Counted from the first letter of the stretch, positions 52,629-64,000 are shown. The stretch is DNA of 64,000 bases from Lecanosticta acicola (GCA_963674455.1 CAVMBE010000032.1:62001-126000), one strand, 5' to 3'. Notes: generated by a model from the letters alone, not told the origin. Translations and numbers: made by a program.

Positions 52629-54759
52629 GATGATCGTCGGTGGAAGAGGTGTTGTTTATGGATCATTTTCCCACACTCTTTAAACTGACAAAGCTGTCCT
52701 CGCAAGAACCCAAGCGGGGCTCTGCTGCGCAATCGATGGAGAACCGTCGCCTCAACTAACGTGGGAAAAGCAGTGACAGATGGAACTCATTATCAGAGCG
52801 CTCATCATGGAAGAGGGAAGAGGGCAGACGCGCTGTGACGTGACGTGTGGTCTGTGCGTCAAAACACCAGACGCATCATCGCGACCAGGTCTCGCTGACT
52901 TTCTCACTCGCTTCACACGACACGACGGGACGGAAGGTCTCGTGTCATTTGCAATGCTTCGTCTCCATTTCACTCCCAATGCAGCATCGGCACATCTTCA
53001 CAGGCCTTCGCTCGGATCTCGCGAGACGACAGCGTCATCCAGCCTGGAAGACGTGCGTGGCCAGCGGCAGAGGGGCGATGTGATGGTCTGGAGCTCGCCA
53101 GAGCAGCTTGCGAGCTGGGAGCTTTCCGAGGTGTTCCTGTGTCGATGGGGTTACCTGCTCGAGAATTATTATTGTGCTGAGCTCATCGTTGCAGCCAATG
53201 CTTGGTGAACGCGGCGAGGCGAAAGGCCATTGCCTGTAGCCGAATGATGACTATAAGGGGCAGGGGCCGTCATTACTGGATGCAGCGCAGGAGAGTGCGT
53301 GGGTGCCATGACAAATTGTTGATTGCTATGGAAAGGCATCGTGAATGTGACACCACGTGATTGAGTCTCGCCTTGCTCGACAGTAGTAGTGACCAGACAG
53401 AACAGCTGAGAGATGAGGTCTGAATTAGGTTGTCTTTTGGTGGACCTCTTGCTTTAGTTCGGGAGAGTCGGTTGCCAATCTGGCAATCTCTTGGATGCAG
53501 TGCCCAGCACAGTGCAGTGATCTTCTTCGTGCCTCACTCTCTGTAGGCGTCTTGTGTATAGGGAAGAGAGCCCAGAAATGTTTGGACTGATACACGACCA
53601 TCAATATCAGCGAGCTCCAGGTTCATTTGATTATCTGCTCTGCATCCAAGGCAGCAGAGCATGCAGGTGGTGGCATGCCTGCGAGCCCCACCCTCGTTGG
53701 CAGCTTGAGCCTTGTCCTAGCTATAGTACTGTGGCTTGCTGCCAACACCTGCTTTATTACAGTCTCGACCGGATGGTTGCGTTGAACTATCAGAGACGCC
53801 GCCCGAGTACGGCAGAGAGCGATGGAAACCCACATCGGCATCGGCATGCCTACTAGGAGTCCGGGTTTTGGTTCATTTCGTTGAGTAACCGTTTGCTCCG
53901 AAGTGATGTGCCCGTGTGATGGCGGATAACCGTTATACACTGCCTCCCCGTTCTTTGCTAGGCCAGCAATAGAGGTTGTGCTAGCGGTACGATGGCTTGC
54001 TGGATGAGTTGTGTGTTAGTTGCGATTGTTGAGTGTTTGCCCGAAGAACAACCACGTCTCTTGCTGTGATTAATTATACAAGGAGACTGACGGGATTTAA
54101 CCCTTGCTCATCCGACTTGGTCTTGAGTTTCCGGCTCATCATCAGAGACACAAACTTTCATGACTCGAAGGTGCATATCCACACGCAACACTGGAAGCAC
54201 TGTGGCAGCACTCAAGGCCTTTCAGGGGTCTTTTGGTTAGCTGCGCGCCGTCTCCTGATCTTATCATCATCATCACCCCTCCCTCCACCCTCGGCGCCAG
54301 CCGGCCACGGCCAGATCCGTGGTGGTGACAAAAGTGCCCGGCGTCCAGCTTTTGGAGGCATTGGCGTTGCTCGTTCGCGCGCCTCGACGACCACGGCCAC
54401 GACCACCATTACGAACACGACCGCCGCATGCCCATTCCCTCCGCCCCACCAACGACTCTGCCCGCGCGCCGTCCGCCCCGATCGCGTCCCAACTGCAACG
54501 CATAGGGATAGAACAGGAAAGGAAAGGAAAGAAAAGGAAAGGAAAGGAAAGGGGTGAAAGGAAGGGATAGGAGGGGGAGAAGATAGGCTGTTAGGGTTCA
54601 AGACAATCCACACCGATATTGCGCAATATGTTGCTTCGCGCCTAGAGGCACGGGGCAGCAAGGCGGACGCACAGGTTCCCGTAGCAGCAATAATATCTGC
54701 TCCCTGGAGTGCCCCTCGAACGGCGCTGCAGCGACGCATCGCATCCAGGGGCCCTCTGC
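52629..54759. other. 2.1-kb region without a firm gene
   Basis: Between divergent genes. ORFs such as 52780-53208 lack recognisable domains. A GGAAA-type purine repeat lies near the right end. Confidence 0.55.
54516..54552. repeat. (GGAAA)n purine tract
   Basis: Read directly: imperfect GGAAA units, about 200 bp upstream of the hydrolase start. Confidence 0.85.
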
Positions 54760-57700
54760 ATGCCCGTTGCCTCTACACCGACAATGGAGGTGGGCTCGCG
54801 TGCACCCTCTGCAGAACCATGGAACCCTTCCCCAACCGACCCATCCTCATCGCCGAACCATGTCCGCACCCGCCGCAGGCGCTCGCCCAATCGTGTCAAG
54901 GCCAAACCCGCGAACCCCCAGGTCATCTCTTCCATCCTCACCTCACTCGACACCCTCACCCCGCTGCCCGCCAACGACGACTTCTCCGAGACTGCCAGCC
55001 GCCGGTCTCACCCAGACTCCTCCAGTCGATCCGTCGCCGGCTCCGCCTCCATCTACCGCGCTGTTTCCTCTCCCGGCTTCGGCGTCGAGTATGGGGTCGG
55101 CCTAGAGCTCGATTACGAGGAGGGATTGAGCGATGCCGCGCTTCCACCCACCGTACCTACCTCGCGATCGCCATCACGTTCGTCAACCTATACCGTGAGG
55201 AAGTCGCCTGCCTTCACTGGGCCTATGTCCTCTCGCGCGAGGTCTCGTTCGCGCCGCAGCTCTCTCTCGGCGAATGGTACTCGCGCTGGAAGCACTAGAA
55301 AGAAGCTGAGTTCGGAGAGCTGGGTTCGGAGAACTCTGGACGCGGACGACGGCTCCTCCTTCACTTCGAGAGGGAGGACACCGCGAAAAAGTCTGCGCCG
55401 GATCGGTTCGCAGGAAATGCTGAGATCTGACGATTTCGGGTTCTCACCAAATCGTGCTTCACCCGCTGTGTCTCTTGCCGAGCAGATCATCGCAAGGACT
55501 CCCCCGGCGCCCTCGTCCCGTCCGAGGGGAAGGCTATACCTCCACGACGCTACTATCAACGAGGATCAAGCGCTGGCGGAATCTCCAGAATCTCCAGAAT
55601 CTCCGAGCCCAATACAGTTTTCCTCTACAAGATCGCCCGGACGTACACCGGACATTGAGAATTGGAATTCGCGGGAAGAGTCGGCTCATGCATCGGAGCT
55701 TCCTCAACCACAGACTGAAGAGAGACTGCAGAGCGAGCTCGAGAAACCTGTTGCGGTAAATGCAACGCCGCCTTTGAAGACGCCAAGTCCAATCGCCGAC
55801 TCCATCCCGACGCGCACTTCATCTCTGCGGCAGCCCAGTAACGGCCCGGCTGCCGTTAAGAAGAAACATAGGAGAACCAAGCGCCACACCGTCGCACCGA
55901 GCAAATCCGAGAATATGAAGCCGGCCTACAAGCGATCTAAATCCATTCCAGATTCCAGCTGGGCAGACCTTGGAGAGGATGACGAGACAGTGCGACGGAT
56001 TCGACAATTGAGGGAGCAGAGGAAATCAAGACTACAAGAATCGACTTCTGTTTCATCACCCATCGGCGAGGAGGCGGATGAAATTTCAATCCCTGTCTAT
56101 GAGCTGGCAGCTCCACAAACTGAAGAGGTCAAGCCAACAACACGGACCCAGCCAGAAGCCGGTGGCGACGCGAGCACTCCAATCAAAGGAAAGCAATTAC
56201 TGAAAGTTGAGGATGAAGGGGGACACTTTCAAGTGTCGAATGGAAGTCGACGTGCGGGCGTGCGGCCTGTCAGCGTATCACCAGACGCAAAGCGCCAATC
56301 AAATCTATCACTCGAAGTGAAGCGAGCATTATCCGAACAATACAGACCAGCTTCTTCGAAATCGGAAGACAATTCTACGAACCAATTAGCATCCTTGGAT
56401 TACTCGTATGCTCAAGCTGTCGATGCTCTGAACAACGCCAACGGCGTCGAACGGAAAGCGGGATCCTCCAGGTCAAAACCGAATCGAGAGTTATCAGAGC
56501 GAAGTTCACTTCCAGTTTCGGATCTTTCAAGCCCAACATCAATCCATCAGACGAAACCAGCTCTCCCCAAAACAAAACAGTCAAAGAAACCGAAAAGTGT
56601 CCAAGATCGGTGGACCAATGTCCACCACCCAGACCTTCCGCAGGACTTTGAACGAAGGAAAAGCCGTCGGAAGTCGATGAGCGATGCGCGCCTTGCACAA
56701 GCCATTGAGGAAGAGGGTGGGATGTCTCGTAGAGATAGTATCGGGAACGCAGTGAACGAGTATCTAGATTCCCCGCGACTCACGAAGTTTGTGAAGAATC
56801 CCACCACTGGCCGCAAAATTGCGTTCTCCGAGGTCGGCGATCCTCAAGGAGGGGCTGTATTCGTTTGCGTTGGAATGGGCTTGACGAGATTTGTGACGGC
56901 CTTCTTCGACGAACTCGCCGTGATGTTGCGCTTGCGGCTGATAACTTTGGACCGACCTGGTGTCGGAGCCAGTGAACCTCTCCCTCCAACAGACAAAAGT
57001 GGGCCTTTGAAATGGCCCGAAGATGTGCTTGCCGTCTGTCAGCACCTTGGAATCATCAAATTCAGCATCCTGGCGCATTCGGCAGGAGCGATCTATGCGC
57101 TAGCGACTGCGCTCATTCTTCCTCACCTGGTCCAAGGCAAAGTCCATCTCCTGGCTCCGTGGGTGCCGCCAAGTCAACTGGAAGCGATATCTCATCCAGC
57201 AGCCTCGGCATTGCCGGCGAACCCTTTGCCCAGGAGCCAGCGGTTCTTGCGCGTGCTTCCAACTCCGTTTCTCAAAGCGGCGAACTCGTCGTTCATGACG
57301 GCCACGTCTGCATCTCTCAAGCCAGCGACCAAACGGAACAGTCGGACCAACACAGCAAAGACGACTCCGCGCAAAGGTGCAGAGACGGACGACTCCCCCA
57401 AACGACGCGTGAGCCATGATCGGCGGGACCACAATCGAAGGGAGTCAATGATGCTGATGGACCAGTTCATGCCAGGGACAAACCCGATGGAAAACTTCTC
57501 GATTCCTTCGAGAGCTGGAGAAGAGAAAGAAGGGCAAGCCCGTGTCAATCGGGGTTCACTTATCCTCTCGGCTACAGCATCCCCAGCGGACCCGAACTTT
57601 GCATACGCAATCAATGGTCTGAACGCTGCCGAACACGCGGAGAAGGAACGACAAACCGAGTACACGAGCCGTCTGACACAGCGCACATGGGATCTTGCGA

Positions 57701-58059
57701 CGCGAGACAGCAACCCAGCGACAGATCTGCTGGTTTGTCTCGAGCGTAACCGCGACGTTGGCTTCCGGTACACGGACGTGGGACGTGAGGTTGTCATCAC
57801 GCATGGGTCGGAGGACAAGCGCGTACCGATCGCCAATGTCAAGTGGCTCGCAGAGCAGATGAACCGACGAGCGCTTGGACTGGATCTCAGCGCTCGTGAG
57901 AGCCGCGAGAGCTGGGCGGATCCGTCGGCCAAGGGCGGATGCGAAGTCAGAGTACTGGAGGGTGAAGGGCATGGATTGATGGCCAGCCCGGCGATTATGA
58001 GCGACGTGCTCACCGAGATTGCTGGATACTGGATGGGGCAAGATAAAGGACGGTTGTGA
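54760..58059 (+). CDS. Giant alpha/beta-hydrolase with disordered N-terminal region
   Basis: Single exon, 1099 residues from the ATG at 54760; the frame is open slightly upstream but has no ATG there. Residues 1 to about 670 are low-complexity Ser/Pro/Arg/Glu sequence with no domain. The alpha/beta-hydrolase fold begins near 680 (RKIAFSEVGDPQGGAVFV) with RPGVGASEP. The nucleophile elbow is AHSAG with Ser774 (Ala replacing the first Gly of GxSxG). The acid is D1019 in GSEDKRVPI and the base H1071 in EGEGHGLM, so the triad is intact. A lid insertion of roughly 200 residues at about 835-1000 is also mostly disordered and basic. Similar long hydrolases occur in other filamentous fungi; substrate unknown. 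Confidence 0.85.
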   Translation: MPVASTPTMEVGSRAPSAEPWNPSPTDPSSSPNHVRTRRRRSPNRVKAKPANPQVISSILTSLDTLTPLPANDDFSETASRRSHPDSSSRSVAGSASIYRAVSSPGFGVEYGVGLELDYEEGLSDAALPPTVPTSRSPSRSSTYTVRKSPAFTGPMSSRARSRSRRSSLSANGTRAGSTRKKLSSESWVRRTLDADDGSSFTSRGRTPRKSLRRIGSQEMLRSDDFGFSPNRASPAVSLAEQIIARTPPAPSSRPRGRLYLHDATINEDQALAESPESPESPSPIQFSSTRSPGRTPDIENWNSREESAHASELPQPQTEERLQSELEKPVAVNATPPLKTPSPIADSIPTRTSSLRQPSNGPAAVKKKHRRTKRHTVAPSKSENMKPAYKRSKSIPDSSWADLGEDDETVRRIRQLREQRKSRLQESTSVSSPIGEEADEISIPVYELAAPQTEEVKPTTRTQPEAGGDASTPIKGKQLLKVEDEGGHFQVSNGSRRAGVRPVSVSPDAKRQSNLSLEVKRALSEQYRPASSKSEDNSTNQLASLDYSYAQAVDALNNANGVERKAGSSRSKPNRELSERSSLPVSDLSSPTSIHQTKPALPKTKQSKKPKSVQDRWTNVHHPDLPQDFERRKSRRKSMSDARLAQAIEEEGGMSRRDSIGNAVNEYLDSPRLTKFVKNPTTGRKIAFSEVGDPQGGAVFVCVGMGLTRFVTAFFDELAVMLRLRLITLDRPGVGASEPLPPTDKSGPLKWPEDVLAVCQHLGIIKFSILAHSAGAIYALATALILPHLVQGKVHLLAPWVPPSQLEAISHPAASALPANPLPRSQRFLRVLPTPFLKAANSSFMTATSASLKPATKRNSRTNTAKTTPRKGAETDDSPKRRVSHDRRDHNRRESMMLMDQFMPGTNPMENFSIPSRAGEEKEGQARVNRGSLILSATASPADPNFAYAINGLNAAEHAEKERQTEYTSRLTQRTWDLATRDSNPATDLLVCLERNRDVGFRYTDVGREVVITHGSEDKRVPIANVKWLAEQMNRRALGLDLSARESRESWADPSAKGGCEVRVLEGEGHGLMASPAIMSDVLTEIAGYWMGQDKGRL

Positions 58060-58876
58060 AAGCCCTTTTTTGCGATGTACACAAGACGTAATCGAGTCTT
58101 GGATAATATGGGGGGAAAGCGTGTTAAGACTATTGTGATGGCGCTGATAGTGTGGGCGGGAGATATCGTCGTGTTGCCTTTCGAGAGATACCCAGGTCGC
58201 CGGTCCGCCCATGTAGGAGTAATAAGAGTGTGGTGTGGTGTGCAATTGTTGCTTTCATTAGCGTTAACTGCTACTGTATGCATCTCATGTTCATTGGCCC
58301 AGGGCCACAGAGCGATCGGAAGAGTTCATCTGGTTGTTGGCAGGGATGGGGCTGTTGCGCAGCTGCGGTGCACGGGCCATCACGCGTTAACTGAGCAACC
58401 GTGTTTGAAGGCGAAAGACGGAGAAGCTCCAACAACGGAAATGTGTCGCTTCATCCGTATCGATTCCAGCTGGCGTTGGAGTTGGCCGAAGAAGAGATTT
58501 CTCAGTGGACATTGGCAATCTGGGATCAAGTGTCGACGTGACGTGGGCGCTGTGGACGAGGGAAAAGAAAAAGGCTGGCAATCCTGCCATCGTCCAGCCA
58601 CCAGCCGCATATCAAGCAATTACCTCACCATACCAATTCTCCTCTTGCAGACTCTCCTTCTGACTTTGGCAGTGTCGCTCTATCCGATCATTCCTACCTT
58701 CCTTCCTTACACAGCGCTGCACAGAAGAAGTGAAGGTGGAAGTTGAAGGGCGGAAGCTCCAGCAGCTGCGGGGCTCCTCAGCTTCAAGTTCATCTTCATA
58801 AAATCATCGCACATTCCGACGCTTCGACAACACATTCCTCGCCCCCACGAGCCCGAGGGCGACCACGAGCGTCGCC
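58060..58876. other. Intergenic, hydrolase to secreted-domain membrane protein
   Basis: 817 bp between two plus-strand genes. No supported gene; promoter of the next gene. Confidence 0.6.
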
Positions 58877-60090
58877 ATGCGCTTCCACCATGCTCCGCGC
58901 CCGCTGCTGCAGCTCGTCGCGGCCCTGTTGCTCGCCCCATGCCCGACACTCGCTGCCCCCAATCATCCACCTTCCGAACAAGGCGGTCTGTCCTTCAACC
59001 AACTCTTCGCCCGCGATTGCTCGGGAGGAACGACTTGCGGTTACTATGGACAACTCTGCTGCGCCGCTGGCAGCGCCTGCTACACCGACGCTCAATCGAG
59101 AGCCCAATGCACACCCAACGGCGCCACTGCAACGGAAGCGGCCTCAGGCGGTTACTACTCCTACTACACCACAACCATCGTCCAGACCGACCTGGTGACC
59201 ACGACGCAGGTCATGAGCACCTACATCGGAGGCGCGGCCGTCGCGACGGCAACTGCTTCTTGCAATACCGCTTCCAATGAGACACCGTGTGGAAGTATAT
59301 GCTGCGCCAGTGGCCAGTACTGCTACTCTTCAGGGACTTGCAAACCAGCAGCAGGAGGAGGCAGCTCGGGTTACGTTAGCGGAACCAGCGGTAGCGGCGC
59401 GACTGCTGTAGCACCCGTCCGTCCCACGACGTCTGGCACCGTTGTCATCATGCAGACCATCACCCCGACCACCACCGTTCCTTTTATGACTCCGGTCGCT
59501 ACTGGTTCAAACGTCACCCTCACCTCTTCACAAGCAGACAACGGCGGCGGATTGTCAGGAGGGGCAATCGCAGGAATCGTCATTGGTGTTCTCGCGGGTT
59601 TGCTCCTCCTGGCGCTGCTGTGCTTCTACTGCTGCATCAAGGGTCTGCTCGATGGCTGTCTCGCATGCTTTGGCCTTGGCGGAAGGAGGAGGAGAAGAAC
59701 CGAGGTCGAAGAGTACGAGCGCCACTCTCACCATACTTCCAGACATGGCGGTGGTGGTGGGCGAACATGGTACGGTGCTTCAAGGCCGGCGACCAGGGTC
59801 GATCGAACGGACAGACGAGAAAGCCGTGGAGGAAGCAATCTGCTCGGCATCGGGGCCGGATTGGCGGCTCTCTGGGCCATCTTGGGTCTCAAGAGGAAGA
59901 GAGATAATCGCCGGGATGAAAAGTTCAACAGCGAGTATTCTTACTCGAGCGATTACTACACTAGTGCCAGTGAGTAAAATCGCACGTCTTCATTCGCCGA
60001 GAAGGACGAATCACTGACTTGTTGACAATAGGTAGCGCAAGTTCCGATGACAGGCGGACCAGACACACCGGCCGGTACTCACGCCGGTAG
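58877..60090 (+). CDS. Cys-rich extracellular domain membrane protein
   Basis: Exons 58877-59969 and 60032-60090 (62-nt intron, GTGAGT...ACAATAG) give 383 residues; the second exon adds SASSDDRRTRHTGRYSRR, completing a basic tail. A signal peptide covers about residues 1-26. Two Cys modules follow, CGYYGQLCCAAGSAC and CGSICCASGQYCYSSGTC, of the CCxxGxxC type. A Ser/Thr/Gly-rich stalk leads to a membrane segment at about 226-252 (GGAIAGIVIGVLAGLLLLALLC). A second hydrophobic stretch, GIGAGLAALWAILGL at about 326-340, may be another helix. No catalytic domain; likely a wall-facing surface protein or sensor. Function unknown. Confidence 0.82.
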
Positions 60091-61157
60091 TAATAGCAAT
60101 AGCTCCTTTGGGATTAGGCGAATGATGTTTTACGACGCGATTATTTCATGGCTTCAAGAGAGATGGCTCCCATGGGTTGTTAGATGTTTCCAACGTTGGG
60201 CAGGCGAGGCGTTCCGGCGGTCTTCTTCTCTCTCCAAGAAGGAAAGAAAGGCATCCATCGGAGAGAGAGACAAATGTTTCCATGCAGCGGCGCCCAGAGC
60301 AGCGGTAGCATCTTCGTTGTTGTAAATAGAGAATAATGGGCATTACCAGGACGTGCCGCAAAGGCATGGAGAATCGACTTTGCATCGAGTTGCAACTTCT
60401 CTTCTTCTTCTTCTTCTTCTTCTCCGTCTTCCTTATTAGGAGTGATTTAGATCTGGCCGTCTTCCGGCATGGCTATTCCGAGCGCGATTCTTGACAGGCA
60501 AAGATGAGATTCCCTCCGGCATCTCCATAGAGATTGGGTAAAGCTCGAAGAAAAGAAACTCTATCGCAGCAGGGGAAATAGAGAGCACCAGGGGTTCTTT
60601 TTGGAAACGGAGGCTGTGTACTTGCTGCGAAAGTTGGCCTGACATGGGTGGTGTCTCGTGTCTCACGGACTGCCAAGACGCTCGCTCAGTGCTATTGCGG
60701 AAAGGTCGGCCGGTCACCACCTCTAGGAGACGACGTTTCTCAAAGCTAGATACGGCATTCGTTATGCTTTATGGATGTAACAGGATGCGTGGAACTACGT
60801 GGTCAGTTTTCCATTCAGCGATGGACAAGACAGTAGGGGCAGTCGGCTGGACAGACGACCACGACCCGTGAAAAGGCATAAGGATGCATCAGGGTGGTCA
60901 CTTCGTCGTGATTTTAGCAATGTTGACATCCTCAAGGCATGGCATGGCATGACAAGGTAAGGTACGTAGTCGAAATCTCTGGTCTTTCTCACGTGAATTC
61001 ATCAGATTGAGCGGCTGATGCGTTTACGAAGTCTCTCGATTCAGCGGATGCTGCTGCTGTAACCTCGCCTAATGCCGACGCAAAGTAAACGTAAAGCAAC
61101 GCCATTTGACCGCTATCGCCATAAGCCCAGTCTCACCGTCCAAGCGCGCCATCTCAT
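60091..61157. other. Convergent intergenic region with TTC repeat
   Basis: 1.07 kb between the converging surface-protein and eL6 genes. A (TTC) run of about eight or nine units lies near 60.40-60.42 kb. No gene supported. Confidence 0.6.
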
Positions 61158-61894
61158 CTAGAAGACCATCTCGTGCGGCCTGTCGCCCTTCCGCAGGCTG
61201 AAGTTGGTGCTGAGGTAGCCCTGAAGCTCCCGGTCCTTCTTGATAGCGGCCAACAGAGCCTTGTCAACCTTCTTCTGGTCCTCGGCGCGAGCGCTCGAGA
61301 TCTCCTTCTTCTCTGGCTTCTCGCCGGAGGCCTGCTTGAAGAAAGCCTCTTCACTGCCCTTCTTGTCTGCCTTCTTGTCCCGCGCAAAGTACTTCTCGTC
61401 GCTGGCCTTGTCGATGGTGGCACCGTCGATGCCATCGAGAGAGATGGATGTCTTGGTGGCGATCACGTAGCGGGCGTTAACACGGCGGAGCGGGACGCCA
61501 TTGAGCTTGAATGGGCCGGTAACGAGGAGAGCGCCCTGTGGGAGGGTCTTGAGGAGGACAACACGCTTGCCCCGGAAGCGGCCAGCGAGGAGGATGAGGA
61601 CTGTGCCAGGCTGGAGCGAGGCACGCGGCTTGTATGGGCGGACGGTCTTGCGGGTCTGCATATCACCATCGTGTTAGTGTACGTTTCTCATGCCAATTCA
61701 ACTCTCCGTGTGTCAATTCCGTTGCCATTCGCAATTCCACCTCCTTCGGGTTGTATATCATTCGCGCATAGTCGTACCTTGCGTGCCTGAGTCTCCTCTT
61801 CGGCTGGGTAGTACTTGCTGGCCTTTTGCGAGGCGGGAGTGATGGTCCGCTCTCCCTTCTGGAACTTCTTGGTCTGGGGCGCCTCGGACGACAT
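61158..61894 (-). CDS. RPL6: 60S ribosomal protein eL6
   Basis: Structural protein of the large cytosolic subunit. Exons 61894-61778 and 61655-61158 (122-nt intron, GTACGA...GATATGCAG) give 204 residues. The N-terminus is a basic extension (TKKFQKGERTITPASQKASK). The conserved core follows: LQPGTVLILLAGRFRGKRVV, LLVTGPFKLNGVPLRRVN, ARYVIATKTSISLDG and the C-terminal QGYLSTNFSLRKGDRPHEMVF-like end. Codon use appears strongly biased to C-ending codons, as expected for a highly expressed gene. It is divergent from RPN13, 348 bp between starts. Confidence 0.96.
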
Positions 61895-62242
61895 GGTGAA
61901 CAGCTGCTGCGCAAGTGGTAATTAGTGATCGTCCAGGTAACTGTTGTATCGAGATGTGCGATGAGTGCGTACCAAAGGAAAGAGTTGCTGTTGGGTTAGT
62001 GGTGGACTTGGACGACGTCGTGGAGGAGCGGATACAGCCCGCGAGCTTTTCGCTAGGTGGTGTGTCGTCCGCCAAGAAATGCCGGAGCTGCGGCCGGGGA
62101 AGGGCACTCCCGTCGGAAGCTCCCTCGCTTTGGCACATGCAGCCGGCCAGAGCTTCAACTCTGGTAGAAACATCAACTTCTGCGTCCATCACGCGATCAA
62201 CGTCAACACAACAATACCCGACAGAGCCTTGCGTACGCAGCT
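61895..62242. promoter_or_regulatory. Divergent promoter, RPL6 / RPN13
   Basis: 348 bp between two divergent start codons, so both promoters must lie here. No specific site is identified. Confidence 0.6.
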
Positions 62243-63661
62243 ATGGCGACCTCACCCATCATCACCTTCAAGGCTGGCCGATGCGAGTTCAGCGGCCGCA
62301 AAGTAAAGCCAGTCGAAACGCCCGGATACATCTACCTCTACTCAGATGATGACTTGCTGCACTTCTGTTGGCGCCGACGCTCCGCACCATCCACCGAGCC
62401 CGAGATCGACCTCATCATGTTTCCTCAGGACGGGCATTTCCATCCATACCTGAAAGAGGAAGGGGCCGAAGAGCTGCATTCTCCGACAAACGGCCGCATC
62501 TTCGTCCTCAAGTTCACATCGAGCAGTCAAAAGTACTATTTCTGGATGCAAAGCAAGACTCAGTCACGGACTGGAGAGCTGAGCTGGTTTGGACAGCGGG
62601 ATCAGAGGCTCGGCCAGATCGTGGATCAGCTATTGCAGGGCGAGGATGTTGACGTTGCTGGCGAGGTCGAGGACATTCGGAACGGTGGCGGTGACTCAGG
62701 CCCTGACGGTGATGCTGATGCCATGGAGGTCGATGGTGGCGTCTCTTTGCAGCGTCGAGAGACTGGGGATGCTGGCCAAGATGCTACGGGAGGCGATCCT
62801 CGAGAGGAAGGCGAGGCAAGCAGAGAGGGTGGAGCAGATGGAGGCAGAGCGTAAGTCACGGTGCTTAATCGTTACAAAGGCGTGGAGCTGTGGCGTCGAC
62901 TGGGAAAGCGGGCAGGCTAGCAAGAGAGCGGCCTCTGTGGACAGACCACCTGGCGACAGGCGTTTTGGGATTGGGTGTACGCGAGCTCTGAAATCATGTT
63001 GCTACGCTCGAGTATTCTATTGCTTTTCCCAGCTCGTGCGCTTGCTTGCTTTGCTTTCCAGTCCGCCGCGCTCTACATACCCGTTGTGCTTGCTGACCGT
63101 GTACCACCAAGTAGTGCCGGATCATCCTCTTCAGCACCACAGGACACCAACGCCATCGTACAAGACTTCCTCAATTCGCTCAAGGGCGGCCGCAGCGGAG
63201 GCGATCAGCAACAACAAGACAAGCCCTTCACAACACTGCCGGACCTACTGCCCTCTTCTACTACGACGGCATACGTTTCCAACGCATCGCCTAAGCAGAT
63301 CGATCATCTATGCACGCTCCTCCCTCCGGAGCTCTTTCTTCTTGCCCAGGAGTCCGCATCATCAGACACTGCCGCCGAGGCGACGCCGGCAACTGCGCAA
63401 GCGGCTATCGAAACGCTGTCACAAGGCCAGAAGAAGGAGATCCTCAACAGGGTCCTTCGCTCTCCACAGCTACAGCAGAGCTTGGGCTCGCTGACTGTTG
63501 CCCTGCGAGACGGTGGTCTACCCATGATTGGCGAAGCATTAGGTCTCCAGGTCGAGAACGGCGGTGTCATCAAGCACGGCAGTGTTCCTCTGGGAGGCGG
63601 CGATGCTGTCGAGGCATTCGTCAAGGGTGTTAAGAAGACGGTAGAGAAGGACGAGAAGTAG
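62243..63661 (+). CDS. RPN13: Proteasome ubiquitin receptor Rpn13
   Basis: Regulatory-particle subunit that binds ubiquitin and docks a UCH37-type deubiquitinase. Exons 62243-62850 and 63112-63661 across a 261-nt intron (GTAAGT...CACCAAG) give 385 residues in frame. The N-terminal Pru domain is clear: ITFKAGRCEFSGRKVKP, GYIYLYSDDDLLHFCW and QKYYFWMQSK. An acidic/Gly linker follows. The C-terminal half fits the DEUBAD-type helical domain (LPPELFLLAQES, KKEILNRVLRSPQLQQSLGSL, AVEAFVKGVKK). The intron is long for this window, so an extra small exon inside it is possible. The stop at 63661 precedes a 339-bp 3' flank. Confidence 0.92.
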
Positions 63662-64000
63662 TCAGAGTGAGAGCAGCCGTACTCACTACTCACGACACTG
63701 TATAGTAGAAACGCATGATTCACGACAGAATAGAGTAGCACGGATGGCATCAAGACCAATGCCAGCGTTGATACAGATAATGGTGTTTGAGTTTCGGCGC
63801 GAGCCATTAGACTTCCCACTGATTCCGTTTCTAGACCTCACCTCATTCACCTCATTCTAGCTCCACATCAAGTCACGTACGAACGCACAACCATCTAAAA
63901 CTACATCGATGCATTGGTACCGCTGATCTCACTAGGGGCACGCTATATCTATTACTGCTTTTCGCTATTACTGTCGTATGTGTACCTTCCACGACTACTC
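63662..64000. other. Right flank, 3' of RPN13
   Basis: 339 bp of AT-mixed sequence downstream of the stop codon, cut by the window edge. Nothing recognised. Confidence 0.6.

Noticed and set aside
52780..53208. 142-residue plus-strand ORF
   Set aside because: No domain, no neighbouring exons and composition like noncoding DNA.

Overview
The window is nuclear DNA of a filamentous ascomycete fungus, most likely a dothideomycete. The evidence is protein-coding genes broken by short introns (about 39-99 nt) with GTAAGT/GTGAGT-type donors and CTGAC/CTAAC-like branch points, and a gene set typical of fungi: a DENR/Tma22-type factor, Mps1 kinase, STT3, eL6, Rpn13, glycogenin, a fungal GH13 alpha-glucosidase and a GT90/CAP10 enzyme. 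No rRNA, tRNA, CRISPR array or intact transposon was seen. The order or species cannot be fixed from the sequence alone.

Layout. 1-2.5 kb is gene-free and full of short tandem repeats. 2.5-4.1 kb (-) encodes an F-box protein. 5.3-7.6 kb (-) is an 11-exon alpha-glucosidase, divergent from an aldo-keto reductase (8.3-9.5 kb, +). 9.7-13 kb holds a small secreted Cys-containing protein (-) and a single-pass membrane protein with a Gly/Ser/Ala-rich tail (+). 13-15.5 kb has no firm gene but shows suggestive minus-strand fragments. 15.5-19.1 kb (-) is a 1193-residue acidic coiled-coil membrane protein. 20.8-28.1 kb is dense: glycogenin (+), endonuclease III homologue (+), thiamine-pyrophosphate-type mitochondrial carrier (-), carnitine-pathway dioxygenase (+). 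28.2-29.4 kb (-) has two small single-pass membrane proteins. 30.3-37 kb carries Mps1 kinase (+), DENR/Tma22 (-) and STT3 (-). 38.8-41.2 kb (+) is a septin-like GTPase with a C-terminal membrane anchor. 41.2-43 kb is a convergent intergenic region with poly-C, TG and a roughly 40-copy GAA repeat. 43-44.8 kb (-) is a G3BP-like NTF2/RRM protein. 46-52.6 kb is a minus-strand run: GT90 glycosyltransferase, LtrA-family membrane protein, fatty-acid-hydroxylase-superfamily protein. 54.8-60.1 kb (+) has a very large alpha/beta-hydrolase and a secreted-domain membrane protein. 61.2-63.7 kb is a divergent eL6/Rpn13 pair.

The genes are mostly housekeeping, and no biosynthetic cluster or defence island is evident. 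Functional links are general: glycan and sugar handling (alpha-glucosidase, glycogenin, STT3, GT90), translation and stress granules (DENR, eL6, G3BP-like), cell division (Mps1, septin-like GTPase) and protein turnover (F-box, Rpn13). The least explained items are the membrane-anchored septin-like GTPase, the acidic coiled-coil membrane protein, the giant hydrolase, the paired small membrane proteins and the ORF with a duplicated motif near 37.0-37.75 kb.
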